This document shows, piece by piece, positions 42,471-54,417 of a stretch of DNA of 64,000 bases. The stretch is from Orobanche coerulescens (Eukaryota > Streptophyta > Magnoliopsida > Lamiales > Orobanchaceae): positions 72,260,762-72,324,761 of the forward strand of contig CM065805.1 of NCBI GenBank assembly GCA_033398695.1. Direction: 5' to 3'. Position numbers and translations under genes: made by a program. The notes below the pieces were generated by a model. The model did not search any database. It was given only the letters and a program-made list of their open reading frames with translations, and had not been told where the DNA came from. Every line of letters starts with the position of its first letter. Positions within the stretch are counted from its first letter, which is position 1.

Positions 42471-44128
42471 GTTTTCATGTAAAACTGCTAGGGGTTTATT
42501 GTCATTATTTAGAGTGTTGTTGTTAACTGCAGAGAATAATTTTAGAACCGTTAGTCATTATTTAATTAGGATCCAAGTAAAGAATTTAAGGACTTTCTTT
42601 ATTCATATCTTGGCTCCCACTATTTTATCGGCATTACACACTTCCATGTGAAATTTGGAAGTCATGGTTGACTTTATAGTGGTGATCGAGTTCTTTATAA
42701 AGTTTAATAGAGGGCAACCTATTCGGTTTCTATTTTATCACAATTTATAAAGTGGTATCTAACACCATCCCATCTAATGGATGATTTGATCTTCTTTTAC
42801 CCCAGTCCCCTTGCCCTAACCCCATACGGTATATATGGCTCGCTGAACTATCTAATTTAAAGCGTCAACTCCTATCATTCTGACAATCAAATCTTACCTG
42901 ACAACCAATTCGGCTTCTAGGGGTTCAATTTCTCACAACCAAAGGCATCTAATGAACTCTAGGAATTTATCGACCTTCCCCAAAATACTACCCCAACATA
43001 CTAGGAAGAATAGTATTTCGGTTTAAATTTCATTTTTCCATGAGTTTGACGAAGGGTAGGAGGACCTCGTAACCTTTATAACTTAGTATTTGTAAGTGAG
43101 AGTATTATGCAATTATATGTTACACTTTACAATCTGTTTATAAGCATGGTTTGTCGGTATGTTAGTTTGTCATACAATATCAAAACATCCACAACCTAAA
43201 TCTACCAACGTGCAGTTCATGGTCTGTTCCAAAGTACCGAGTCATCATCGACTTAATAAAATTACAAGTTATCAAATTACATAACTTAAATCCTCGTCTT
43301 CATGTCGGTTTGTCCTCGGCTCTTCGTCATAGCTAATTTATTACATCAATAAAAGTTGCATCCTATACAAATTTACTAATAAAAATAAATTGGCTCAAAA
43401 TGGCCTTTACAACCCCATCGAATAAAGATTCAAAACTAAGTCCATGAACTACATCACCATTCTAATAAAATATAATAAATACATTAAATTACAGGCATAA
43501 ATATCAAATAATATATATTGATCCAATCAATATAAAATAATCCAATTATTAAAAATAATTGAATTAGTTCACACAACCGATAAGTTTAGCTTATTCCGGA
43601 CGGAAATAAATATTCCATTAAATTAATTCCCTTAAAATTAAAAATACCATATTTATATTTTAGTCAAACTAAATTTAATTTAATTTGTGCGAAATTAATT
43701 TACTAGACACGAAATACAAAAAGGAAGTCGAAAAAAATTGCCCGGGCCAAGCCCGTGGCCTGGAACAACTACTGGGCTTGGGCAGAGAGGGTCACTACCT
43801 CTCGATTCTTTGCTTAGAGCGAGCAACTCGGTCTTGCATTTATTCTTTGGTAGTGTCCCAAAGTGACTCGGGCTGTCGGGTCCGACCACTTTTCCGACTC
43901 GTCATTTCTTCCTAAATCCAAAAATAATATTTTTGTAATTTTTATATTACATATATAAATCAATTTTCAAAAGAAAAATAGATTTATATTGTATCATAAA
44001 ATCATGAAAAATAAATTTTTAGACGAATAATTAAATATTAATGATTAAAATAATTATGATTCCAAATCAAAAAATATTCAATCAAGCATTCTAAATGCAA
44101 TTATCGTATATAAGATCGATAGACCTCG
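42471..44128 (-). mobile_element. Copia leader, non-coding
   Basis: The stretch of about 1.65 kb between gag and the primer site has no meaningful frame. It is AT-rich apart from a GC-rich patch at 43735-43905, which gives short ORFs on both strands. Long leaders occur in Angela-type elements. I recognise no domain. Confidence 0.55.
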
Positions 44129-44140
44129 CCTCGATACCAC
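44129..44140 (-). other. Primer-binding site, Angela-like copia
   Basis: On the minus strand CTACCA (LTR end) is followed by GTGGTATCGAGGC, one insertion away from TGGTATCAGAGC. Confidence 0.8.
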
Positions 44141-45992
44141 TGGTAGATTCAGTGATAAAAACAAATTGCAAAGCGGAAAAATAAACGGATCAAACTGAAT
44201 AAATGTGAATCACTAGGAGGATCTATCAAGCATCGTATATACGAATATAAAAATACAAACTATGAATTAGGAATCATAGTCTTGATGAAGTCCCTTGATT
44301 AAATGCTGCAGAAAATCAAGACAAGCTTTAGCAAAATCTCAAGCACTGAAAATAATTTTTCTCTACATATCACGGGTCGGAAGATAACCGAAAATTTTTT
44401 CTACCTTATTATTCTCTAAGAATGCTGCTAGAAGTAGATACAATTAGCTTGTTTATATTTTATAAATACTTAAAGTATTTTATAAAATTATGTTTCTCTC
44501 AAAATACACTTAAAATATAAGTGTATGAAATAAGAAAAATTCTCTCCCTTTCTTCTCTCAAACTCACGGCCAAAGGTATAATTTTGGTGATGTTGTGTAG
44601 TCTTGATGTGTTGTAAACTTGATATATTAATCAATCTACAACATACTACACACTCAAAGGCTTTGATTTATTTATTCACCATCTATAAACTAATTAATCA
44701 AATATCTCATCATATCTCACAAAGGTACAAAATGTGATATTACACCATCAAATGATGGGGTGAGGTGGGACGACCAACATGAGATAAGAATGTTGGTTCA
44801 TTTCGGTCCGTAAAATGAACCATTGTGTATCTAGTCCGATAGATAAACCTTGATACGATTTAATATTAATACAATTAATTAATTATATTAAAAATATATC
44901 TCTACGAAACAATATGCATAAGATCACTTACCCGGTAAATTAAATTAGACATATAATGTTCAATATTAACCAAGAGAGTATTAGCTAAATATAATCCATC
45001 GTCAATTCGTGTGCCGCGACTCCATAGGCTCGTCTCAGTTAGCATTGGAGAATTCAATGACTGTCACACCAACTAGCCAGTCCTGTGGCCTACACCATAA
45101 CCTAACTGAGAACGAATGACAAGGATCATTCCAAAACTTTTACGTTATGAATACCTTATATGTATAAATCATTCAATCATATATCCCGATCAAGTATTAG
45201 GGTCACGGTAATGTCAAACCCTATTACAACTTGACTATATGCATTTGTTAATGCAAACCGAGATCACCGAGCTCTCGTGTATCAATTACAACCAGCTCTA
45301 AATGCTTTGTCAAAATACTTATGATCTCATTTGCCACTAGCAGCATAGGACATCCACCTGCTCACTTATAGGAGAAAGAATCATATATTGGTATTCAGTA
45401 GGGACTGCTACTTGCCCACTAAGTTGCACTTTGAGGTTGACCTCACCAACTGGTGATTGGATCGAACTACTCTGATGACTAACTTAATGTCACAAGCACA
45501 TCTCCTACCGAACCCTCAAGTAAAAGGTTCACTATACCTATCCCAACTTTTCAATTTAGTCATTGACTATCTCATAGTGTAATCAATATGACCGAATCGA
45601 GGTGAGTCGAGTCCGAGTATACTAATCCCATTAGCATACCTATGACATGTGCTTCCACTAACCCTTATTGAAGACGGACACTCTCCATGTCAAAGTACAC
45701 ATTATACACGTCTTGTCTAAACTTAATTCCCAATTAAGTTTTATCGACTTGCGAATCGGTTAAGCATTTGAGCCCTAAAAATTTCGAGTACCTATCTCCT
45801 TATCCTCATAAGGAGTGGAATATTTGCTCTCAAATGCAAGGAATAATATTCTATATACCAAATTATGATGCCAATTATATACAATAATAATATAGGAATA
45901 ATAAATACCTTATTCAATTGATGTTCATAATTACATTATAATGCTCTCACTCTCTCATCCTCTGAGTGGAATTCGAGGGCATATTACTAATA
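44141..45992 (-). repeat. 5' LTR of Angela-like copia
   Basis: It runs from TGGTAGATTCAGTGATAAAA to GAGGGCATATTACTAATA on the + strand and aligns with 35707-37560 over its length. The U3 tip is TATTAG on the minus strand, one change from TGTTAG. It has many substitutions relative to the other LTR. Confidence 0.9.
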
Positions 45993-46975
45993 TACTCATC
46001 AATTGCATCAATGGCATGGAAATTTTAGAGAATCCTAAGAAGCTGCATACTTCACTTACATTAGTAGGTGCTACTTGCCCATAAATCTCTTATGGCAGCT
46101 GGCAGTCCTAAGAAGCTGCATACTTCACTTACATTAGTAGGTGCAATCTAATTATTCAGAGCTTCTATCTTCGTTGGGTCGACTTCAATATCTTGGGTTA
46201 TGACCATGTGTCCAAGAAAACTCACGTAGTTTAGCAATAACTCGCACTTTGAGAACTTGGCATACAACTTCTCATTTGTCAAGTCACCAAGTATAACTCT
46301 CAGGTGATCTTTATGTAGTGCTTTGTTACTCAAGTACACCAAGATATCGTCCATAAAGACAATCACAAACTGATCAAGATATGGTTGAAAAACTCGATTC
46401 ATCAGATCCATGAAGACAGTTGGTGCATTCGACAATCCCAAAGGCATCACTATGAATTCATAATGACTGTAACGAGTTCTCAAGGTCATCTTAGAAATAT
46501 CAGACTCCTTAATCTTTAATTGATGATAGGATGATCTGTGATCAATTTTTGAGAGCAACTAGCTCCATTTAGTTGATCAAAAAGGTCATTATTTTTTGAT
46601 AGTTGGCGATTTAACTCTATTTAGTCGATGCATATCCTCAGGGTTACCATTCTTTTTCTTCACGAACAAAACTGTTGTGCCCCAAGGCAAGATGCTTTGT
46701 CGAATGAGTCCCTTAGCTAAAAGATGTTGCAACTGTTTTTTCAGTTCTTGAAATTCCTTAGGCACCATCCTATAAGGTTCTTTAGATATTAAAGCAGATA
46801 TGGGTAGCAAATAAATGATAAACTCAACTTGTCTATCCTGAGGGGCTCCTGGAAACTCCTCGGGAAACACATCTTCAAATTCCCGTACTATAGGAACATT
46901 TGCTAGAGATAAATTTGCGGTTCGAGTATCCATGATATTCACAAAGTAATCTTGGCAGTTGCCTTTCTTCAGCAT
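45993..46975 (-). pseudogene. Ty3/gypsy reverse transcriptase (minus)
   Basis: Frame 46975-46589: VPIVREFEDVFPEEFPGAPQ, VEFIIYLLPISALISKEPYR, LKKQLQHLLAKGLIRQSILP and VLFVKKKNGNPEDMHRLNR. Frame 46558-46148: [40 protein letters not shown], catalytic [14 protein letters not shown] and YVSFLGHMV. Between 46148 and 45993 a 73-bp partial duplication interrupts the SFLG region. This RT belongs to the family with TGTAATACCC-type LTRs (FMDD box), and joins RNase H at 35706 across the copia insertion. Confidence 0.88.
46033..46144. repeat. Partial tandem duplication in the RT
   Basis: The 39-bp string starting TCCTAAGAAGCTGCATACTT and ending GTAGGTGC occurs at 46033-46071 and identically at 46106-46144, a 73-bp shift. 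It duplicates the coding segment for PTNVSEVCSFLG. Confidence 0.92.
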
Positions 46976-47520
46976 CCCACAGCCTTCAATGCTGAAATGG
47001 TCCTTGGTACTGACATACTTCTAGTGCCATAAAGCACAAGCTCTTCCTCTCCTGGTTTCCAATCACCTCCTCCCTCTCACGACATAATATAGCGGCATTG
47101 TTTTCTCTTAACCTGTCCATGCCAAGGACAAAGGTTAGTGCTTAGTTCTTTCGTGTTAGAGAGGTTTACTCTTTTAAACAAGTGAGTAGACCTAATTATT
47201 TCTACATGGGGTATACTAACATCCAAATTATCATAACATACTACCCATGCATGATTAACTCGATCAAAGAATTTAGCAGATAAAAACGAGTGTATGGCAT
47301 CCAAAAAAGTAGAACTAAAACATGTGAGTTTAAGACAATGAGTATATTTGGCATCGCACCGGAATCCATGTCTTCCTCCTCTTGAGTCATAGGAAAGATG
47401 CAGGCCTTGTTCTTCTTGCTGTTATGATCATATCCTCTATGCTTCACTTTAGCTGTGTTAAGTATGTTATGTACTCGGGGTATGAAATGGTACAAGGAAG
47501 ATAATGTTATAGTCATTACT
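46976..47520 (-). pseudogene. Ty3/gypsy protease region (decayed)
   Basis: Minus-strand pieces read IFPMTQEEEDMDSGA, then LF(D)AIHSFLSAKFFDRVNHAW in a neighbouring frame, corresponding to LFDSGASHSFIS of gypsy retropepsins with the Ser-Gly of the active site altered. Weak matches continue to the RT start. Gag is not recognisable further upstream. Confidence 0.7.
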
Positions 47521-47935
47521 GTACATATACGACATACTGGTGACCTTGATGACTTTAGGGTTACAAATAATTAGGCATAATTTAAGAGTCGTATGTTTAT
47601 TATAATCGCTCACTGCCAGTATGACGATGTGTGCAATTATGATGTTGCATTTATCCTGGTTAGGTACGTACATACTGTACTTACCTGATAATGTGAAGTT
47701 TGGTGATATCAAGATGATATTTATAGTTTGCTGATGTGAACATGATAGTTTTTTTTGACTTGATGATGAGATTAATGATATCTTGTTGTATTTGCATTAA
47801 TATTGAACTGTGAAACTGTGTGAACTAGATAACTCATGAACTACATGGCTTATGTGAATGATGTGATTCTGTGGAATAGTATCCAAAGATAGTGAGGACA
47901 TGAGTGTTGTCGGGTCGTATTAGGCTGCAAATAAG
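47521..47935. other. Unassigned sequence
   Basis: AT-rich, TGATGA-rich sequence with no element motif. It lies between the protease remnant and an LTR start on the opposite strand. It may be decayed gag or LTR material; nothing decisive is visible. Confidence 0.4.
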
Positions 47936-50051
47936 TGTAATATCCGTCTATAATTTTTCATTTTTATACTGTTGTATTGTACATATGGTGCGTGAAGCGT
48001 TGCACTACATTTGGATTTATACAATGTTTACTATATCAGGATATTTTGGGGTCAATTATTCATAATTGATGTTCGTATTATTTTTTCTGATGGATGTTGT
48101 GTGGTGAGTTATGTTTTTAGCTAAGTACATTAGCCCTAACGTACCCTATGTCCAGTATCTAGCATACGCTGGCTTTACAAGTGTTACGTATGTTAAATCC
48201 TGATAGATTAAGTACGTAACCAGGGTATCAGATTGCATCTCAACTTTCAGCGTGTGGGGCTGTGCATGGCTGGAATTTTTGGCTCGATTAAGATAGCTAA
48301 GTCAACGGGAATTACGTACGCAACATCACTGTGTTAGCGTACATAATGATACGTATGTCACTTTTTGTCAATGTACACAAGGCAATGCAGGAAATGAGGC
48401 AGTGACCTTTACAGGAGGTTTACGTATGTAACAGTAAGGTGTTAGCATACGTAAAGGTGTTAACGTATATTAACTTTTGCAGGTAGCGTACGTTAGAGAA
48501 AGTGCAGATTATAAAGACATGTCTTGTTTTTTTTTGCACTAAGCCACTATGAGTTCTCTCTAGAGACTATCCTCCTGCCCTCCTAAGTGATTGTAAGCCT
48601 CTTCTATCTTGCCTTGGAGCTTCATATCTTGGATTGTAGCTTGGCAGCTTGAGGATTATAATGGAATCTTGAAGTGTTTTAGGTTGTTCTTCATCTTCAA
48701 AGAGGTATGTTGTATAATCTTGTGTTAAATGATGATGATATTTATGATGATTACTTCATGTATTGTTGAATTGTTGAGAGATAACATGATTATTGTTGGT
48801 TATTATGAAAACATGATGAAGAACATGATGACTAAAACTTATAAATGTGTGCGTTCTCAGTGCTTAGAGATTCTTAGATGTTATAATCATGTTTTGGAAG
48901 GATATTAACTTGTTTGATGAATATGGAGTGCCTAGAACATCATGTTCAAATGTTGATAGTGCTCTTAAGAGGTTTAACTAATTCAATGGAAGATAGTAAT
49001 GAATTATGAGAATACTATCATAGTTTTGATATAGTGTTAAACTTGACGATAAATTCAAAATTCTTGATAAATTGGTGATTGATGATTGTTTAACACATCA
49101 TGTTTAAGTATTGGTAGTGTCCTTGAAAAAATTATAATGATTAATAATGATATTATCATAATACGATGATTATTTGAACTTGTTTTTGACAATCACTGTA
49201 AGATAGACGATCATGAATGTTGAAGAACATTATGAACATATATAATTATAAATATAAATTGAGTGTATTAAAGTTCATAATTCATTGGAATAGTTTAAAC
49301 TATTCATATTTAGTTATGGATGTCGATTTCCATGACTTCGATATCGATATTGCGAGAATGTATTATTCAATGTATTGTATCTTGTTCAAGGTTGCTTGCT
49401 CGAGTGAGTGTTTTTTGTCAAAGGACACATTCGTTCATTTGAGGAAAGACTATTTTTTCGTCTCCAAAATTGAGGCAAGTTATCTTACTTGGTTATAATG
49501 ATAAGTGATTCTTGTGAATGCTATACATTTCATGTATGTGTAAAGCTTTATGAATCTATGATTCATATTGAGGTGTTTTTGTTGATCACATCGATCATTT
49601 CATTGTGGGATTGTAATCCCAAGTTCACTACCTTGATATCGTTGGTGTCGTTGATCGTCGTTGTCACTTTGGTGAGTTCCTTAATCATTGTTGAATGTGT
49701 GATTAATTTAGTTTCATTGTCATGTTGCATCGTGACATTTCCGGAATCATATCTGCGTGCCGATTGGTTATATGTAGGATCTTTAGTCGGGCACATATGG
49801 TCATGTGTTGATGTTTCCAAATTAGAACGTGAACATGAGATGATTACTTCGTGAGACTAATTAGGTACATCATCCCACATATATCCTGGATTCCATATAT
49901 GGGGTGAACATGTGCATGGACATATTTTTAGATTGGCCGTACTGGGATGTCCGTCTTGAGCTATATTGATTGGTCGTTCATACACCATATGTGATTGGGT
50001 GTGTCTGCTGGTTTGCGATTGGTTGTTTCATACGCCCGAGGGGTATGTTCG
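47936..50051 (+). repeat. LTR of TGTAATACCC-type family, plus orientation, partial
   Basis: It begins TGTAATATCC. It carries diverged palindromes (TAGCGTACGTTA, TAGCATACGTAA, TTAGCGTACATAA) between about 48160 and 48500, then ATTATAAAGACATGTC (about 48508-48523), corresponding to the TATA stretch TATAAATAAGACATTTC of the other LTRs. Near the right end, CATATTGATTGGTCGTTCATA-like sequence is shared with 33400-33430. It is broken at 50051 by an LTR in the opposite orientation. Confidence 0.72.
48160..48500. promoter_or_regulatory. Diverged palindrome array (copy F)
   Basis: Six or more motifs with core ACGTACG or ATACGTA (ATTACGTACGCAA, TTAGCGTACATAA, TAGCATACGTAA, TAACGTATATTA, TAGCGTACGTTA) lie upstream of the TATA-like stretch. 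These are the same array as in copies A-E with a shifted consensus. Confidence 0.7.
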
Positions 50052-51553
50052 TGTAACACTCCAAACTAGGCGAATATTACAGTGTCGTGGACCCCCGACT
50101 GGGACCTACTAGGCGAATGAAAATTTATGAATTAAGTGATATAATTGTAGTACCGAACGACAGTATATCAATAATTACTCCGATGAGGAGTTTCAAATAC
50201 AACACACCCAGGATAAAATAGAATACATGTATATTTTATGTGAATATAAAATATACAACACTAATTAAAATGAGTATTCAAATGGAAGTCTGCAGCGGAA
50301 TACAAATGAAGAAAACATGAAGACTGAAAGGATTAGGGCCCCCTACTAGTATTACTGGGACTCCTCGCCGTCAACGTTCTCTTCCCGTGCCTTAGCCTTG
50401 CCATGACCTGAAAACAACATCCCCCAACAGGTGATACGAGTGATAGCTTCAATAAAATGATTTTGGAACCATCTTTCCTCGTGAGTTACATAATGAGTTG
50501 ATAATTACAAGTCTCGACATGAACGATATATTATGATTGAATTATATGTATGAATGAACAACAACATAAGGTATTGAATATCCTTTTAACCGAGTAAGAA
50601 TTTACTTACACAATACCGGTGTCGAAATGTCCTTCCTCGAACAAAGTCCTAAAACGAGATGTCGGTCGCTCGAACAACCTTGAATGACACAATTACCAAT
50701 AATCCGCTCAATATACGTATCAAGCATGAATTACGATTAACTCAAAGGTCGATACAACAATATCCGAACTCATTGAGGCATTCAAACAAACACTTAGCAA
50801 ACATACATCCTTCGATAATATCCAATCCCGAATATGTCGAAACCAACTCCAAAATGAATATTTCAAACCAACAAAATACCTCCAATGATATCAATAATCC
50901 CATAGGAATCCACAAAACGAGTTAACGACAACATCTAATCGAAAACCCCCAAATATCAAAGTCAACTCCAAGGGGTTCTTGAATCAAACCCCAACAATAC
51001 ATGAAATCCGAAATATATGTTATCAAATCCGTAGGAATACATTTATCCAAGGTAGATAACTCATATCTAATATATTCCAACAACAATCCAAGCTTACATG
51101 AAGAAATCGGAAGGAAAACCCAAAAATCAGAAATTCTAGATCCAAGAGATTATTACCTTGATTACGATGTTTGAAGATGATGAAATGATGATTACTCCGG
51201 ATTATTAGCTTGAAGATGATGATTGATGATTGCACCTCGTATAACACTCCTCAAGAAGCTCCAAATCGCCCAGAACCGATGAAAGAATGAGAAGAAATGA
51301 CAAATGACGAAATCTGGACTACACTGTCCAATTAATAATAATCGCGCACGCTAGATCTTGTTCTTAGCATGCGCTAATGGGTATACTGGGGTAGTCCAAT
51401 ATCCCCTGTCCTTATCGGTAGCATGCGCTACGTAACTTTTGTAGCGTACGCTACAACCATGTAATTAGCGTGCGTTAACACGAATGGTTAGCATGCGCTA
51501 ATGAATTATTTGATGCCCAGTACTGGAGTCCAGAACCTCCTGTTCTCTGCGTT
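50052..51553 (-). repeat. LTR of TGTAATACCC-type family, minus, truncated in U3
   Basis: It begins TGTAACACTCC, then GAATATTACAGTGTCGTGGA, the U5 end. It shares with 25860-26420 the blocks ACAACCTTGAATGACACAA, TCAAGCATGA and the segment before the TATA region. A palindrome array lies at 51345-51510. It stops after GTTCTCTGCG, before the U3 tip, where another LTR fragment begins. Confidence 0.78.
51345..51510. promoter_or_regulatory. Palindrome array (copy D)
   Basis: Six units: GCGCACGCTAG, TAGCATGCGCTA three times, TAGCGTACGCTA and TAGCGTGCGTTA. Placement relative to the rest of the LTR is as in copies B and C. Three identical TAGCATGCGCTA units suggest recent conversion or a shared ancestral form. 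Confidence 0.85.
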
Positions 51554-53114
51554 AACTCGATCATGAAAGACCGACATGACCACAATGTCGTATTTCCATC
51601 AGACAATAGTTCACATTATGCTCAACAATGCATATAATATTAACACATAAACCCCAAGGCCGCAGCCAAGGGTCACGAAAGCATCTCACAGGAATACTCC
51701 GGAACATAGGTGCCATTTAGGTCTTATCCCCTAACACAGTTCATGCAATCACGAAATACCCCAAGGTCGAAACCAAGGGTCACGAAAGTATCCACACAGG
51801 AATTCCCCGGAACATAGGTGCCATTTAGGTCTTATCCCCTAACACATCGCCCCAACAGATCACAACTCAAAGAAAGAGCACATCACAAAACGTAACAAAC
51901 AAAGATGCATACTCACCACATGAAGTATCAAGACACACATGCAATAATGCAACAGGATGATCATCATAATCTAGCAATATTAATTTATCTCAAACTGGAG
52001 ACGCTAACTTTTCCACGACCAACATCCCTGAACGAATACACGGTTATCCGAATAATCCAAAATGAAGTGCAGTCCATTACTAATACCAAATCACCACCTC
52101 GAGCTCAATGTTGGGATGATAACTAAGCTTGATATCTGATCTCTCACACAATAGACCAAATATAATTCACATCTCCGTTTCCGCTAGACATCTTTAAAAT
52201 TATATACATTATGATTTATCTTAGTCCAAGCATAATATACATAACATCATCCCGACAATTCATATTCCATGATACCATTGCTATATGAATCATAAATGAA
52301 AACAAAATCATTTATTAAACATTATGAACTGAGCAAGCATAACTTGCCTCGATACTGATATGACGAAGTTGTGACCAATCCCGTCATCTTCATCTACAAG
52401 CTCCGCAGCCCCGACCAAGGCGATTCATGCGTCCTTCAATTCCAATCGCAACACAATGGTTAATCATTAACGATCACTTAACGCAACCTAACGTATTGAT
52501 CAATTAACGATGCGTTCAATAACAATCAACAACCGATATAACCAACCAATCAAACTCAACGGTTCAACAACATCTCGATCATACGAAACCAAACCATATC
52601 AACTCTTAACAATATGAATACAAGCCGAAATTCGATAATCAATAATTCTAAAAATGTCTTCAACATTCTTGGTTCTGACTTCAATCTTAATTACGGATTA
52701 ACATGGCTCATCTTTGTAAATTTATTGGAATAAAATTACCGATTATCATCACGAATAATCAAATGCCAACATTAACCGCAGTCCTTTCCAATTTCAAAAA
52801 AATCACGACATATATAACTCAAGTGTTCTTCAAGAATATGAATCAATCCATAATCATGTTTGTAGCCAACAAAACAACGTGATTCGATGGGTTCTATCAT
52901 CTAAACCATCATTTAATTCATAATCCAAGGTATATATCATCATGTTCCTTAACATACGATTCATACAACCTCACGAATCACAACAACAACACCGTAACCA
53001 TCACAGTCAAGACATAAACCATCGTATTCTTCAACATATAGTTCATATAGCCTCAGGAATCGTAAAAACAATATCATAATTATCTTCATACGAATCATTC
53101 ATCAACAATAATGT
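51554..53114 (-). repeat. LTR fragment of TGTAATACCC-type family, minus
   Basis: It reads as the reverse complement of about 32270-33330, including the TAACTTGCCTCGATA...CGACGAAG-like stretch and the CTTAATTACGGATTAAC block at about 52690. No coding frame. It is joined at 51553 to a truncated LTR of the same family and ends at the Tat element's LTR at 53115. Confidence 0.72.
51651..51864. repeat. Two-copy 107-bp tandem repeat in the LTR
   Basis: ACCCCAAGG at 51651 and again at 51758, each followed by CCAAGGGTCACGAAAG, TCCGGAACATAGGTGCCATT-like sequence and TTAGGTCTTATCCCCTAACA. The reverse-complement equivalent with one and a half units is at 33185-33310. Confidence 0.88.
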
Positions 53115-53447
53115 TGTTACCCAAAATATTATCCGGAGATGATATTGCTGGAATTGTCGAGTAACAAACAAATGCGAGAACACTTCCGTGGGAAAGTAAA
53201 TAACACAAGATTTGCCGGGGTTGTTAGTCCAGGGCTTGAATGCTCTCGCGAGATGTTATTAATATGAATACTTTGGAGTACAAATATTAATGTTAGAATA
53301 CTATTACAATGAGTGTAATGACTCTAGTTATCTTAGCTATAGAGCGTGAAGATTGCCGGAAGAACCAGATCTGATGTTCCAATAAGTTCACCCTTTTAAG
53401 AATGTATCCCCCAGGCCACTATTGGAGGCCTACTATTTATAGTAGAA

Positions 53448-53459
53448 GAGGTTGCTAGG
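53448..53459 (-). promoter_or_regulatory. TATA box of the Tat LTR
   Basis: TACTATTTATAGTAG on + gives CTATAAATAG on the minus strand, about 800 bp into the LTR in the transcriptional sense. It is itself part of a small palindrome. Confidence 0.65.
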
Positions 53460-53510
53460 TCCTCCCCGGCAATCGCGGGCGACCGTCGTATTCTATATTA
53501 GAATAATGAG

Positions 53511-54015
53511 GGCGATCGTCCCATAACGTGGGACTGTTTCCTTAAAGTCTGAGGCTGCTGCTGGCAGCCAGATGTGCGGGCCAATGAGAAGTCCACACGC
53601 GTCCTGAGTCGCTGTCAGGGGAGGACCCACTTTGTACCTTTCGGCGGGCCTGTTGGTAGGTGTGAAGGTGGTGATAGGCTGGGGTTAAAAAGCCTGATCT
53701 TGTGGCGCCTTTTGCGGATCCTGCACGTGGGTCTTCGTCCGAGATTTGGTCTTCGAAGACTCTGTCGGGTGTCGGATTCACGCGTGGCACGTGACGATCG
53801 TCTACAATCGGACATTATAGGCGATCGCCATATGCCAATAGACGATCGCCTTGGACGTCGACAGCTAGGCGCTTGCCCAGCATCTGTCTTCTATGGCTGA
53901 CTCTTGATCATTATGTCGATCGCCGTCGAGGCGTATTAATCGCCGCATAGCAATTGCCCCCCAGCTCGCTCCGATGTTGAAAACATGGGGTGAGGTGGCA
54001 CTGTTGGCGATCGCC
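53511..54015. promoter_or_regulatory. CGATCG palindrome cluster in Tat U3
   Basis: GGCGATCGTC (53512-53521), GACGATCGTC (53793-53802), GGCGATCGCC (53820-53829), GACGATCGCC (53841-53850), TCGATCGCC (53916-53924) and GGCGATCGCC (54006-54015) lie upstream of the minus-strand TATA box. GGCGATCGCC and GACGATCGTC are perfect 10-bp palindromes. Confidence 0.75.
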
Positions 54016-54255
54016 TGTTTTAGACAATTGACTCGTCTGCTTATGACAAGGATGATCATCGCCTGGACGATATGATTTCGAATCCGGACGATCTCCTTAT
54101 GCACTGGAAATAGCGGGAAGTGGAGGCGGGCTCTCGAAATGTTGCAGGGACACACGTCGCGCTACCGTTGGGGGAGTCCGACGGTTTTGTTTGACTTGTC
54201 GTCTGGCGTGCCCTCAAAATGAAGCGTACGCGGGTTTTGAGGGCTGCATTTAACA

Positions 54256-54271
54256 TGTTCCCCTCCCGACG
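54256..54271 (-). other. Polypurine tract of the Tat element
   Basis: On the minus strand CGTCGGGAGGGGAACA directly precedes TGTTAAATGC, the LTR start. Confidence 0.75.
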
Positions 54272-54417
54272 GTTGCACTTCAGTTCAACTCTTTATGCGC
54301 CCTTGCTTTTCAGACGAGACTTTGTCGAATTTCTTTGAAGATTCTTGTGCCGACCGACTTTCCTTCTAGGTAAGAATAAAAAATTCACTCCCCCCTTTTT
54401 CTCTTTGATTCGAAACA

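Larger units (their letters stand above)
35707..45992 (-). mobile_element. Angela-like Ty1/copia retrotransposon, complete but decayed
   Basis: This minus-strand element of about 10.3 kb has LTRs of about 1.85 kb at both ends, a primer-binding site, and gag, protease, integrase, RT and RNase H in copia order. The LTR tips (minus TGTTAGAAATATGCCCTCGA) resemble those of the Angela lineage. It interrupts a gypsy pol between RT and RNase H and is itself interrupted by a hAT element in the integrase. LTRs differ at many positions, so it is old. Flanking 5-mers (TCCTT and TACTC) do not match cleanly. Confidence 0.9.
53115..54255 (-). repeat. 3' LTR of the Tat element
   Basis: On + it starts TGTTACCC and ends TTTAACA, so a 5-bp inverted repeat TGTTA/TAACA bounds 1141 bp. 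The right end abuts the purine tract. A minus-strand TATA box lies at about 53450 and repeated CGATCG palindromes fill the U3 side. Boundaries rest on the inverted repeat and purine tract, because the 5' LTR is absent. Confidence 0.72.

Noticed and set aside
35702..45997. Target-site duplication of the Angela-like copia element
   Set aside because: Flanking 5-mers TCCTT and TACTC do not match well enough; LTR edges may be off by a base or mutated.
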